DNA of 64,000 nt from Janthinobacterium sp. SUN073 (GTDB lineage: Bacteria > Pseudomonadota > Gammaproteobacteria > Burkholderiales > Burkholderiaceae_D), in contig NZ_JAPUBT010000003.1 in the NCBI RefSeq assembly GCF_030397665.1, forward strand, positions 186,001-250,000. Direction: 5' to 3'. This document shows positions 1 through 9,435 of this stretch, piece after piece. A program made the translations under genes and the position numbers. Positions within the stretch are counted from its first letter, which is position 1. Each line of letters begins with the position of its first letter. A model generated the notes under the pieces. It saw only the letters and a program-made list of their open reading frames with translations. It was not told where the DNA came from and did not search any database.

Positions 1-135
1 AACACAAAAAAACAGCTCCGACGTGAGTATGTCAACATTCCGCAAGCGTAACTGCTTCGGCCGCATTGTTTCCAATACATCGATCAGCGCCTGTTCCAGC
101 GCAATATAAGACGGGTACAGCGTGGCTGCGGACAT
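1..135 (-). CDS. Partial hypothetical protein, N-terminal 45 codons
   Basis: An open frame starts at the ATG at 135-133 and runs off the left edge without a stop. The start is preceded on the minus strand by a strong ribosome binding site (AGGAGG, five bases before the ATG), which is why I accept this short piece. The visible 45 residues begin MSAATLYPSYIALEQALID and are partly amphipathic; I recognise no family. It is the third gene in a row on the minus strand and may share a transcript with the two small genes upstream. Confidence 0.6.
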   Translation of the reverse strand, partial: MSAATLYPSYIALEQALIDVLETMRPKQLRLRNVDILTSELFFCV

Positions 136-180
136 GTTCCTCCTGTGTAATGCGTGCCCGATCTATCGCACCCTGACCGC

Positions 181-462
181 CTACTTCCGCTCCGGCTCAT
201 TGCCGTTTTGTATTCTCCTCAACTTCTCACGCACTTTCTTCGGCATAAAAAATTTCCTAAGCATAATAATCGGCATCAACATCACTGCCACCATGGTGGC
301 ATCCTTGCGCTTCAACTGAAGAAGGAAAAGGATCAGTATTCCAGCACCAAGAGCCCATCCCGTATATGCCAGGACTTTCAATCCACCTGCAAGCGCAGAC
401 AGGCCAACAATGACAGCAATGGCAACACATCCAATGAATACATCATTTTTACTTTTATTCAT
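181..462 (-). CDS. Small hypothetical membrane protein (93 aa)
   Basis: A 93-residue protein with two hydrophobic stretches (about residues 9-45, probably two close membrane segments, and a shorter one around 56-68) and a strongly basic tail rich in K and R. That layout suggests a small inner-membrane protein with a cytoplasmic basic end. No catalytic motif is visible and I do not recognise a family. It lies 22 bases downstream of the next small gene and 45 bases upstream of the partial gene at the window edge, so the three may form one operon. The ribosome binding site is weak. Confidence 0.5.
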   Translation of the reverse strand: MNKSKNDVFIGCVAIAVIVGLSALAGGLKVLAYTGWALGAGILILFLLQLKRKDATMVAVMLMPIIMLRKFFMPKKVREKLRRIQNGNEPERK

Positions 463-484
463 GTTGAATCAACAGTAAATCCAC

Positions 485-706
485 TTATGCTTTCAACGAG
501 GCAGAACCGGCTTCATACCATACCCGAATACCGCGCTCAACCTTGACTAGCGCCATCCAGCCCCTGGTTTCCGTGATGGTTTCCATATTAATGGGGTGAA
601 CACCGGTTTTTTCCAGCCATTCATTGGCCAATACCAGCGACCTGTCCATGCCATCAGAGAGCGGACTGCCCGGCGTGGTCGAGCGAAAATCTTTAAATGC
701 GATCAT
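485..706 (-). CDS. Small hypothetical protein (73 aa)
   Basis: A short soluble-looking protein beginning MIAFKDFRS. I chose the ATG at 706 because an AAAAGGTG ribosome binding site sits a few bases upstream; a GTG two codons earlier (712) would overlap that site. The sequence has mixed composition, ends in a small segment with two tryptophans and an arginine-rich turn, and has no signal peptide or membrane segment. I do not recognise the family. It heads a run of three small minus-strand genes. Confidence 0.5.
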   Translation of the reverse strand: MIAFKDFRSTTPGSPLSDGMDRSLVLANEWLEKTGVHPINMETITETRGWMALVKVERGIRVWYEAGSASLKA

Positions 707-936
707 GTACACCTTTTATTCAGTCAGCATCATTTCAGCGGACAAAGCCTTCAGCCTCCATTATCGTAGCCATGTGCGCCAAACGCCGAAGCAGGCACCA
801 TGAAGCATAACAAATTACCGGTGAGAAACATACGCACATTGTCACGACTACATGGCGCCGCCGATGCGGCGATACCGGCAGGCGCCTTCCGCTTCCCGCA
901 TCGGCAGCAGGAAGGCGCCATAGCCAATTGCCAGCC

Positions 937-3015
937 TTAGAACTTCAGCTGCAGCCCCAGATCAATCGACCTGCCCTCGGCCGGCAAGGCTTGCAACGCC
1001 CCGCCATTCGCTTTCAGCCCCGACAAGTACACGCCACCGAGCGGGTCCGCATACGCGCGGTTGAACAGGTTGCTCACGCCTGCGCTCAGGCTGGCCATCT
1101 TGCTAAATGCCACGCTGCTGCGCAGGTTGACGAGCGCATAGCCGCCCGTTTCCGGTTCGAAGCGGCGCGCGTCGACCTTGTCCTTGCGGGCCACGATCTT
1201 CGTTTCGATGCGGCTGCTCCAGGCGCCCAGCTTGTGCTCGACGGCCAGCAAGGCGTTAAATGGCATCATGCGGTACAGGTCGCCGCCATCGCTGCGCTTG
1301 CCCCGCGTGTAAGCGGCGTTGCCCGTCGCCATGAAGCGGCCCCAGCCCGCACTGCTGGCCAGCGGCAGCTGCCACGCCAGATTCGCGCCGTACAGCTTGG
1401 CGTCGTGGTTGGCAAAACGCAGCAAGTTGCCGTTGGCGCCCATTTTCATGTACGGGTGGAAGGACGCCAGCACGTCGACGTCGATGTAATTGTCGACCTT
1501 GCTATAGTAGGGATTCAGACGCACGAACCAGCCCTCCTCGCCGCCGCCATGCCAGTCGGCAGTGAACGCGGCCGTGTAAGCCGTCTCGGGTTTCAGGTCG
1601 ATGTCGCCCACATAGCCGTTGCCGTCGCCAAACCAGTTGGTCATGGTCATCGCCATCGAGCCGCGGCCCCACGAGTAGCGCTCGTACAGATTCGGCGAGC
1701 GCACCTTGCGCGCCAGCGCGAATTCGTAGCTGCTGGCCGCATCGGGCGTGAAGGTGGCTTGCGCCGAGGCATCGATATTCGTGTCGCGCTGGCTACGGCT
1801 GCGCGCATTGAAGGCCCTGGCGGCCATCAGGTCCGGCATGTTCATCATGTTGGTGCCGTACGATTGCACGTCGCCCGCATCCATGCGCACGGATTCGCCG
1901 CGCACGCCCAGCACGCTCGTCCAGCGCGCATCGTGCCGCGTTTCCAGCTCGCCGAACAGCACGGTGCGGTCGCGCTTGCCGTCATTGATGTTCAAATAGG
2001 TGCGCGGCCCCATCATCATGGAACCGGGCACGGCCGGCCAGTAGTCGTCGAGGCGGAAGCCGTGCCATTCCTGGCCCAGGCGCAACTCGCCCGCGGCGGT
2101 CGGCAGGCTGGCCATCAGCGCATAGCCCGTGTTGCGGCCATGCGTAATCATCGGCATCGAACCCTTGCGCTCGGGTGAAAAGAAGCCCATTTCGTGGTCC
2201 GTCTGCTGCCAGTAGGCGCGCGCGTCGAGCACGCCCCAGCCGAACTCGCCTTTATAAGCGAGATTGGCGAACTGGCCGTGGTTGTCCGTCATGTCCATGT
2301 ACTGGTTGGGAAAACCCTGGTATGGGATGTGCTGCACGCCGGCGCGCAGGGTCAGCTGCTGTCCATCGCGTTTCGCCGCCAGCACGATGGCCTGGTTGAT
2401 ACTCTCGAACATGCTGCCCAGCACCTTGTTGCCGTGGCCATCGTCATAGCTGTGGCCGCGCGTGTACGCGCCGTTGTAGCCGATGCTCAGCGCGTCGCTG
2501 GCGGCCGAGGCATTCACGCTGGTCGCCACGCTGTTGTTGACGCTGCGTCCCGAGACGGCAAAGCTGCCTTGCGTCAGCAGCGGCGCGCCGGGCTGGGCGA
2601 ACACGGGCGCGTTCGACTGCACCTCGATGGTGCCGGCGATGCTGTCGCCGCCCGCGCTGACGGGTGTGACGCCCGCGATCAGGCGGATGCGCTGCACTTG
2701 TTGCGGATCAATGTAGGACAGCGGCGCATTCATATGATTGGCACAGGCCGAGGTCAATTCCATGCCGTCGATGCGAATCTTGATGCGGTCGTCCGCAAAG
2801 CCATTGACGACGGGCAAGCCAGACACGCCGCCGCCGGCCGCCACGCTGTAGCCGGGAGTGCTGCTGAGCATCAGCGCCGTGTCGGCGGCGGACCGGTAGC
2901 CATCCTTGACGCCCGCGACGATGACTTTCATCTCGGGAAGAACAACTTCAGTGCGCGTTTGCGCCACGGCAGGCATGGCAATGGCGAGGGAAATCAATAA
3001 CGGTAAATGTTTCAT
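937..3015 (-). CDS. TonB-dependent copper receptor, OprC/NosA-like
   Basis: A 692-residue outer-membrane receptor with a Sec signal peptide (cleavage near residue 18), a plug domain (about 26-140) and a 22-strand-type barrel ending in a terminal aromatic/basic strand (LGLQLKF). The plug carries CANHM at residues 91-95, giving the CxxxM pattern that binds copper in OprC. The loops are unusually rich in methionine (for example MPM, MMM and MKM clusters), which fits a soft-metal ligand. Family knowledge: OprC/NosA receptors import copper and are linked to copper enzymes such as nitrous oxide reductase. The DUF2946 gene just upstream supports a copper role. The plug and CxxxM are seen; metal specificity is inferred. 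Confidence 0.85.
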   Translation of the reverse strand: MKHLPLLISLAIAMPAVAQTRTEVVLPEMKVIVAGVKDGYRSAADTALMLSSTPGYSVAAGGGVSGLPVVNGFADDRIKIRIDGMELTSACANHMNAPLSYIDPQQVQRIRLIAGVTPVSAGGDSIAGTIEVQSNAPVFAQPGAPLLTQGSFAVSGRSVNNSVATSVNASAASDALSIGYNGAYTRGHSYDDGHGNKVLGSMFESINQAIVLAAKRDGQQLTLRAGVQHIPYQGFPNQYMDMTDNHGQFANLAYKGEFGWGVLDARAYWQQTDHEMGFFSPERKGSMPMITHGRNTGYALMASLPTAAGELRLGQEWHGFRLDDYWPAVPGSMMMGPRTYLNINDGKRDRTVLFGELETRHDARWTSVLGVRGESVRMDAGDVQSYGTNMMNMPDLMAARAFNARSRSQRDTNIDASAQATFTPDAASSYEFALARKVRSPNLYERYSWGRGSMAMTMTNWFGDGNGYVGDIDLKPETAYTAAFTADWHGGGEEGWFVRLNPYYSKVDNYIDVDVLASFHPYMKMGANGNLLRFANHDAKLYGANLAWQLPLASSAGWGRFMATGNAAYTRGKRSDGGDLYRMMPFNALLAVEHKLGAWSSRIETKIVARKDKVDARRFEPETGGYALVNLRSSVAFSKMASLSAGVSNLFNRAYADPLGGVYLSGLKANGGALQALPAEGRSIDLGLQLKF

Positions 3016-3108
3016 GGCGCTGCTTTCAGATTCTGTATGGGTAAGACGAACAGGCGCAAGCGCAGCGCAGTGCCGCGCGGCGCAAGGCAGTTCAGGGAAA
3101 GGGACAGA

Positions 3109-3504
3109 TCAGAAAGCGGCGGGCGGGCCACGGGGCTGGACGGGAGTCCAGGCGAACAGCGGCGTGGCGGATTGGTAGAACAGCTCGGGCAGCAAGCCCG
3201 TGAGAATTTCTCCGGACGCGAGCACAAGCGAGGTAAGCGGCAGCGCCAAGGTGTCAGCATGCATGCTGCAGCACGGGCAATCGCCCATGCGCATGCTGCC
3301 CTTGGAAGTATCGGGGGCGTCCGTGGACCATGTTGCGGGCAACATGTTCATGCCGCCCGCCACCGAACAGATTTCCAGGCTGGGCACGGCCATGCCGCTG
3401 GCAACCGTCAGCGCGCGCGACACCGTAGGGGCGAGCGTGGCCAGGAAGATGGCGATACACGCGATCCACAGGACGATGCTGGCCTTGCCTTTGCTGATGA
3501 ACAT
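3109..3504 (-). CDS. DUF2946 family protein, copper-associated
   Basis: A 131-residue protein with one N-terminal hydrophobic segment (about 8-28) and a cysteine/methionine/histidine motif, GDCPCCSMHAD, at residues 74-84, flanked by more methionines (M71, M73). This is the pattern of DUF2946 proteins, which usually sit next to copper resistance or TonB-receptor genes. The rest is hydrophobic with a proline-rich end. It precedes the OprC-like receptor by 93 bases on the same strand, so co-transcription is likely. The metal-ligand-like residues are visible; the biochemical role of the family is unknown. Confidence 0.75.
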   Translation of the reverse strand: MFISKGKASIVLWIACIAIFLATLAPTVSRALTVASGMAVPSLEICSVAGGMNMLPATWSTDAPDTSKGSMRMGDCPCCSMHADTLALPLTSLVLASGEILTGLLPELFYQSATPLFAWTPVQPRGPPAAF

Positions 3505-3559
3505 GGCAACATTGTATCAGGGCAAGCCTCCTGCGCACAGGGCGCAAGTCAAACCTTAC

Positions 3560-5704
3560 TTACAAATCCACCTTCATGCTCAGCTTGATGGCGCGCGGCG
3601 CACCCGAGGCCAGGCGCGTGCCGGCGCCGGCCCAGTAGCGCTTGTCGGCCGCATTTTCCACGTTCAGCTGCCACACGACGGATTTCTGCATCAGCGTGCT
3701 GGCGTAACGGGCACCCGCGCTGAAAAGCGTCACCCCGCCGAGGAAAGCCTGGTTCAGGTCGTTGACGGGACGGGCGCTGTAGTAATACGCGCCGCCGTTG
3801 ACGGACAGGCCCGGTACAGAGTCAAACGCGTAAGCCAGAAAGGCGCTGGCCGTGCGCCTGGACGCGTTTTCCGGCGCCTTGCCGTTGTAATCGGCGTTGA
3901 TGTGGGCAAACTTCGGGTCGAGCAACTGGGCCGACGTTTGCCACGACAGTTGGCGCGTCAATTTCCCTTGGGTCGACAGTTCCAAGCCGCGGTAGCGCTG
4001 TTCGCCATCCGACGTGAACACATTGCTGGCATTCGTGTAGTAGCCGGGGCGCGTAATGTCGAACAGCGCGGCAGAGACCAGGGTGCCGCCCGGCGTCAGC
4101 CAGCGCGCGCCCAGCTCTTTCTGCTTGCTCACGCCGGGCGCCATCTTGACGCCCTGGTTGACGGTGCCCGTCGGGCCCGTCTCGCCCTCTTCCAGCCCCC
4201 GTGCCGTCGACGCGTAGAGAGACAGCTGGGGCGTGAACTTGTAGATGAGCGAGGCCATCGGCGTCGTCTTGCTGACGTCGTAGTGGCTGGCGCCCTGGTC
4301 GCTTTGATAGCTGCTGCGGCGTACGCCGATGATACTTTGCCATTGCGGGCTGAAGACCATGCGGTCGAGCGCGTACAAGCCCGTGTCGCGCGTGTCGAGC
4401 GCGGCCGTCGTGGGCGAAGCCGGCTTGGGACCGAACGCGACATTCGTCACGGGCACGGGGTTGTACAGGTTTTGCGATGCAATCGTGTAATTGCTCTGGT
4501 AAATAGGGTCTTGCGACTTGTCCGTGCGCGAGGCGCCCAGGGTGAGTTCATGGGCGATGAAACCCGTGCTGAAATTGCCGGCAAGTTCCGCGCGCAGCAA
4601 GTCCGACGCCGTCACGCTGTGCTGGATATTGCCCGTGATGCGGCCCGCCCCCGTGGCCAGCGCCGCTGCGTTATTCAGGCGAAAGATCGCCAGGCGGCGG
4701 TCGCGCGCCGTTTCCGAGTGGCCCGCCTCGACCGTCAGGGCCCAGCCATCTGCGATGGCATAGTCGGCGCGCAATTGCGCGTTTTTCGTCTGCGCTTCGA
4801 ACGCCGACCAGTCGGGGCCGATCAGCTGGCGCGGATCAACGGCGCGCGGCAAACTGATCACGCCTTTTACAGCGGTGGGCAAGGCCACGCCCGCCTGTTC
4901 CGTCACCTTGCGGCGGTCGTATTCCAGGTCCGCCTTCAGCAGCAGTTTATTGCTCACGCGCCAGTCCAGCGCGGCGGAGAGAAAGCTGCGGTTGCCATTG
5001 CCGACATTGTCCAGCCAGGAACCCAGCGTCCCACCGGCCGCGTTGATGCGCACGCCGAACTCCTGCTGCGCGCCAAAGCGGCGGCCCACGTCGACATTTG
5101 CCACCGCGCTGCCACGGTCATCGAGGCTCAGGCCCATGCTGGTGACGGGCTGGCTGCCCGCCCGCTTGGTGACGAAGTTGACCACGCCAGCGGGCGAGGT
5201 AAAACCGTAGTACAGGGCCGAGGCGCCCTTCAGCACTTCCACCCGCTCCTTGTTTTCCATGGGTACTTGCGAGAAGTTCATGATGGGCATGGAACCGTTG
5301 AGGCGGTAATTCGTGCGGTTTTCCACGGCGATGCCGCGTATCACCAATTGATCCCACGTCTCGCCGCCGTTTTGCTGGCGCGTCACGCCCGCCGTATTGC
5401 GCACGGCATCGTACAGCCCAGAGACGGCTTGCTGCTCCAGCAATGCGCGCGTGATCACGTTGACGGTCGATGGCACGTCCATGATGTTGGCGCCACGAAA
5501 GCTGCCCGCCTCCGTGGTGAGCGGCACCAGGCCTTGCGCTCGGGCGCCCGTCACTTGCACGGCTTGCATGACTTTCGCATCGCCAGCCGTCAAGTCGTCC
5601 TGGCCGCTGCCCCCATTGACGGCGCCGGCCGTATGGGAAGCGAAAGCCAGCGACAGGGCGGCGGCGACTGGAAGCAGGCGGGTGCGAGGAGAGACGACAG
5701 GCAT
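3560..5704 (-). CDS. TonB-dependent siderophore receptor
   Basis: A 714-residue outer-membrane receptor with a Sec signal peptide (cleavage near 28), a TonB-box-like region (VMQAVQVTG, about 45-53), a plug with the typical siderophore-receptor sequence around VIRGIAVENR and ERVEVLKGASALYYG, and a C-terminal barrel ending in a terminal strand (LSMKVDL). There is no N-terminal STN signalling domain, so it should only transport. It imports a ferric siderophore across the outer membrane using TonB energy; the ligand cannot be read from the sequence. A near-consensus Fur box lies 64 bases upstream of the ATG, so iron repression is expected. It lies 55 bases upstream of the DUF2946 gene on the same strand. 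Confidence 0.9.
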   Translation of the reverse strand: MPVVSPRTRLLPVAAALSLAFASHTAGAVNGGSGQDDLTAGDAKVMQAVQVTGARAQGLVPLTTEAGSFRGANIMDVPSTVNVITRALLEQQAVSGLYDAVRNTAGVTRQQNGGETWDQLVIRGIAVENRTNYRLNGSMPIMNFSQVPMENKERVEVLKGASALYYGFTSPAGVVNFVTKRAGSQPVTSMGLSLDDRGSAVANVDVGRRFGAQQEFGVRINAAGGTLGSWLDNVGNGNRSFLSAALDWRVSNKLLLKADLEYDRRKVTEQAGVALPTAVKGVISLPRAVDPRQLIGPDWSAFEAQTKNAQLRADYAIADGWALTVEAGHSETARDRRLAIFRLNNAAALATGAGRITGNIQHSVTASDLLRAELAGNFSTGFIAHELTLGASRTDKSQDPIYQSNYTIASQNLYNPVPVTNVAFGPKPASPTTAALDTRDTGLYALDRMVFSPQWQSIIGVRRSSYQSDQGASHYDVSKTTPMASLIYKFTPQLSLYASTARGLEEGETGPTGTVNQGVKMAPGVSKQKELGARWLTPGGTLVSAALFDITRPGYYTNASNVFTSDGEQRYRGLELSTQGKLTRQLSWQTSAQLLDPKFAHINADYNGKAPENASRRTASAFLAYAFDSVPGLSVNGGAYYYSARPVNDLNQAFLGGVTLFSAGARYASTLMQKSVVWQLNVENAADKRYWAGAGTRLASGAPRAIKLSMKVDL

Positions 5705-5767
5705 GACATCGGGCTTTCAATGAAAAAAGAGTACAGATGGAAACTTACGGTTAGCCGCCATGATACC

Positions 5768-5786
5768 GATAATGAGAATCATTATC
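5768..5786 (-). promoter_or_regulatory. Fur box upstream of siderophore receptor
   Basis: The 19-base sequence GATAATGAGAATCATTATC differs from the classical Fur consensus at one position and is almost perfectly palindromic. It lies 64-82 bases upstream of the receptor start at 5704, a usual place for an iron-responsive operator. Fur-Fe(II) binding here would repress the receptor in iron-replete cells. Confidence 0.9.
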
Positions 5787-5949
5787 AATGAAGGGGTGAG
5801 TTTGTGTGAGTTTTGCAGAAGAAAGACGGTCACCCCGGCGCCTGTTATCACTTGAACACGTTTGGATTTTGCAGACGAGGCCGCAAAGAGGCATACTGAC
5901 AGTCACGGCGTGCAAGATGTGCCGCCCAACAAGATCAAAAGGTTAGTTC

Positions 5950-8900
5950 GTGAACACAATCGACAAAAAAAGCGTGCAGACGAAAACAATTCGCTGGAAA
6001 CGCTGGCAGCGCTGGGCCGTCGGCACCGGCTGCGCCTTGGCCGCCTACAGCGCGGCAGGCTTCTGGCTGGTGCCCTACGTCATCAAGCACCAGCTGCCCA
6101 AATTTGCAGAAAAAGAACTCGCGCGCCAGGCCAGCATCGCCGACGTGCGCTTCAACCCGTTCACCTTGAGGCTGGAAGCGGAGCAAATCGCTTTCAAGGA
6201 AGCGGCCAGCGCGGATGGCAAGAGCAATGCGCCGCTGCTGTCCATCGGCGCCCTGGCCGTGCAGCTGGAATGGAAATCCATCGTGCGCCGCGCCTGGAGC
6301 CTGGCGGAAATCCGCATCACGGCGCCACAGACTCATTTGACCATCACGCCGGACGGCAAGTTCAACCTGGCCGAAGTGCTGGCCACCTGGCAACGCAATC
6401 ACCCGGAAAAAAGCGACGGCGGCATGCCACGCCTCGTCATCGCCCACTTTGCGCTGGAGCAAGGCAAAGTGGATTGGCAAGACCAGAAGGCGGGCTATGC
6501 GGACAACTTCACGCCCATCAACTTTACGCTCGACAATATCTCCACCCTGCCCGACGCAAACGGCAGCTACAGCCTCAGCGCCGACGCGGCGCGTGGCGGC
6601 AAGCTGCACTGGCGCGGCACAGCCTCGCTCAGCCCCATCCGCGGCGAAGGCGAACTGATCCTGAACGACGCCTCCCTGCCCGGCCTGGCCGCGTATTTGA
6701 AAGCCTATACGCGCGCCACGGTGACAAGCGGCAAGCTGTCGGCGCGCCTGCCCTACGCCTTTTCCTATGCCGACGGCAAGCTGCAAGCCACAGTCAAAGG
6801 CGCGGGCCTGGCCTTGCGCGACTTGGCATTGGCACAGGACGGCAAGGGCGCACCGTTTACCTCGCTGAACACCCTGGGCATCGCCGGCGTGAACGTGGAC
6901 CTGGCGCGCCAGAACGTCACGGTGGATAAAATCAATCTGTACGGCGGCAAGGTGGCCGTGCGGCGCGACAGCAGGGGCGAGATCGATGTGGCGAACCTGA
7001 TGCTGCCTGGCAATCCCGAACCTGTAGCATCAGCCACCGCCGCGCCTGCCGCACCAGCCAAGCCGGGCAAGTGGCAAGTGGACTTGAAACAGCTGGCCTT
7101 GGCCAATGTGGACGTCTCCGCCATCGATGAAACCGTCTCGCCTGCCCTGCAGCTGAGTGCCAAGCAACTCCAGCTGAACTTGCAACTGGCCTTGCAACAA
7201 GGTCCAGCGGGCATGGCTAGCGTGATCGACGGCGCGAATGTCAGCCTGGCGGATCTGGCCATGCAGCGCGGCGCACAAACACCGTTCAAACTGGCCCAAT
7301 TGGGTTTTACGGATGGCAAGATCGACCTGGCCGCGCATACCGTGCACCTGGGCGCCGTGACGGCCAGCGGCGCGCAGATCGATCTGGCGCGCAACCGCCA
7401 GGGAGAGTTTGCGATTGCACAAAAGCTGCCCGTATTTGCCTCCGGCAAAGCCGACTCCGCCAAGGACGCGCCGTCCACGCCGTGGTCCACCAAGGTAGAC
7501 AAGGTAGAACTGAGCAAGTTCGGCGCCCGTTTCGACGATGCGGGCACCGGCATCAAGGGCACGCTGCAGGACGCCCGCCTGTCGCTACTCAACGTCAGCA
7601 ACGATATGAAGCAGGCGCTGCCGTTCGAGCTGGGCGTGGGCCTGCGCGAAGGCGGCTTGCTCACCGCCAAGGGCAAGTTCGTGCCGGGCACGGGCGCCGT
7701 CGATGCGCAATTGAATTTGAAACAACTGACCCTGGCCCCTGTGCAACCCTTGCTGGCGCAGCATGTGAAGCTGAAGCTGGCGGGCGGCACCCTCTCCGGC
7801 AGCGGCCGCCTGACGACGGGCGGCGGCGCGCCGAAAGCGCCCAAGGTCCGTTATGAGGGCGGCGTGGATATCGCCGGCCTGGTGCTCAATGAAACGGATG
7901 GCAAGCGCTTTGCCTCATGGAAAAGCGTGCGCGCCGACAAGCTGACGGCCAGCGTGGGCCCTGATTTTGTCGACATCCCCGAACTGCGCGTGGTGGAACC
8001 GAACGCCCAACTGATCATCGAAAACGACCGCAGCCTGAACGCGCAGCGCTTGCTGGTGAAGGCACCCGAGCCGGCGACTGCGCCAGCGCCAGCAACCGCC
8101 AGCGCACCCGGCGCTGCAGCACCGGACGCCGCCTTCCCCGTACGCGTGCGCCGCGTGCGCCTGCAAAACGCCAAGCTGGACTTTGCCGACCTGAGCTTGC
8201 GGCCCCAGTTCGCCGCCAAGATTTATGAACTCAATGGCGTCATCACGGGTCTGTCCACCAAGCGCGATGCGCGCAGCCAGATCGAGCTGGACGGCCGCAT
8301 CGACGAATTCGGCCTGGCCCGCGTGCGCGGACAGCTGAATCCGTTCGCCCCGACCGACAACACGGACTTGAACGTGGTCTTCAAGAACGTCGACATGGTG
8401 TCCGCCTCGCCGTACACGATGAAGTTCGCCGGCTACAAGGTGGCTGAAGGCAAGATTTCGCTGGACTTGCAATACAAGGTGCGCAACCGCCAGCTCGACG
8501 GCACCAACCAGATCGTGCTCGACAAGCTGACCCTGGGCGAACGCATCGACAGTCCGGACGCCTTGAAACTGCCTCTGGAACTGGCGCTGGCCATCCTCAA
8601 GGATAGCGACGGGCGCATCGACCTGGGTTTGCCCGTATCGGGCGACATGAACGACCCGCAATTCAGCTATGGCGCCCTGATCTGGAAAGCCGTGGGCAAT
8701 GTGCTGACGAAAATCGTCACGGCGCCATTCCGCGCGCTGGGTAACTTGCTGGGCATCAGCGCCGACAAGCTGGAATCGATCGACTTCGATGCGGGCAGCG
8801 CCGTGCTGCTGCCGCCCGAGCGGGAAAAGCTCAAGCAAGTGGCGCACATCCTCGCCAAGCGCGAACAGCTGAAGCTGGCCGTGCCGGGCCAGTACAGCGA

Positions 8901-9435
8901 CACGGACGGAGCCGCCCTGCGCGCCCAGGCCGTGCGCCGCGCCGTCGCCGCCAAGGCCGGCATCAAGCTGGAAGCGGGCGAGGAACCGGGGCCATTGAAC
9001 CTGGGCGAACGCAAGATACGGGGCGCCCTGCGCGAGCTGTACGGCGAACGCTTCGGCAAGGCCGAGCTGGACAAGCAGAAAAAGGCGGCTGAGTCCGCTG
9101 CGCCTGCTGCAGCGGCGGCATCCGCCGTTGCCTCCGCCCCGCCGGCAACGGCCAAAATCCCCGTCTTGCAGCGCCTGGGCAAGCTGATCGAAGGCGAACC
9201 GCAAGTGGCCGACACAGGCGCGTTTTATGGAGGCTTGCGCGAGCAACTGGAAGCCAGGCAGCCCCTGCCTGCCGATGCGCTCGCCAAGTTGGGCACCCAG
9301 CGCAGCGCGGCGATTCTGGCTGCCCTGCAGCAGGACGGCACGCCGGCAGCCAGGGTCAGCGCCGGTGCACCGGAAAAAACGGAGGCCGCGCCTGGCAAGC
9401 TGGTGGGGTTAAAGCTGGGATTGGCGGCGCAATAG
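5950..9435 (+). CDS. DUF748 domain-containing envelope protein (AsmA-like superfamily)
   Basis: A 1161-residue protein that starts at GTG 5950, behind an AAAAGG element. One membrane anchor near residues 23-45 is followed by a very long periplasmic region with the DUF748 pattern: repeated beta-rich blocks such as RFNPFTLRLEAEQI near the N-terminus and LPLELALAILKDSDGRIDL in the distal part. Alanine/proline linkers interrupt the blocks (around 356-372, 714-730 and 1055-1072). Near residue 945 is an OmpA-like stretch (FDAGSAVLLPPEREKL). DUF748 proteins belong to the AsmA/TamB-like group, thought to act in envelope lipid or outer-membrane homeostasis. That role is inferred from the group, not shown here. 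The gene stands alone. Confidence 0.85.
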   Translation: MNTIDKKSVQTKTIRWKRWQRWAVGTGCALAAYSAAGFWLVPYVIKHQLPKFAEKELARQASIADVRFNPFTLRLEAEQIAFKEAASADGKSNAPLLSIGALAVQLEWKSIVRRAWSLAEIRITAPQTHLTITPDGKFNLAEVLATWQRNHPEKSDGGMPRLVIAHFALEQGKVDWQDQKAGYADNFTPINFTLDNISTLPDANGSYSLSADAARGGKLHWRGTASLSPIRGEGELILNDASLPGLAAYLKAYTRATVTSGKLSARLPYAFSYADGKLQATVKGAGLALRDLALAQDGKGAPFTSLNTLGIAGVNVDLARQNVTVDKINLYGGKVAVRRDSRGEIDVANLMLPGNPEPVASATAAPAAPAKPGKWQVDLKQLALANVDVSAIDETVSPALQLSAKQLQLNLQLALQQGPAGMASVIDGANVSLADLAMQRGAQTPFKLAQLGFTDGKIDLAAHTVHLGAVTASGAQIDLARNRQGEFAIAQKLPVFASGKADSAKDAPSTPWSTKVDKVELSKFGARFDDAGTGIKGTLQDARLSLLNVSNDMKQALPFELGVGLREGGLLTAKGKFVPGTGAVDAQLNLKQLTLAPVQPLLAQHVKLKLAGGTLSGSGRLTTGGGAPKAPKVRYEGGVDIAGLVLNETDGKRFASWKSVRADKLTASVGPDFVDIPELRVVEPNAQLIIENDRSLNAQRLLVKAPEPATAPAPATASAPGAAAPDAAFPVRVRRVRLQNAKLDFADLSLRPQFAAKIYELNGVITGLSTKRDARSQIELDGRIDEFGLARVRGQLNPFAPTDNTDLNVVFKNVDMVSASPYTMKFAGYKVAEGKISLDLQYKVRNRQLDGTNQIVLDKLTLGERIDSPDALKLPLELALAILKDSDGRIDLGLPVSGDMNDPQFSYGALIWKAVGNVLTKIVTAPFRALGNLLGISADKLESIDFDAGSAVLLPPEREKLKQVAHILAKREQLKLAVPGQYSDTDGAALRAQAVRRAVAAKAGIKLEAGEEPGPLNLGERKIRGALRELYGERFGKAELDKQKKAAESAAPAAAAASAVASAPPATAKIPVLQRLGKLIEGEPQVADTGAFYGGLREQLEARQPLPADALAKLGTQRSAAILAALQQDGTPAARVSAGAPEKTEAAPGKLVGLKLGLAAQ

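Noticed and set aside
3200-5791. 863-codon plus-strand frame across the siderophore receptor
   Set aside because: Antisense shadow; the minus-strand receptor has a signal peptide, plug motifs and a Fur box.
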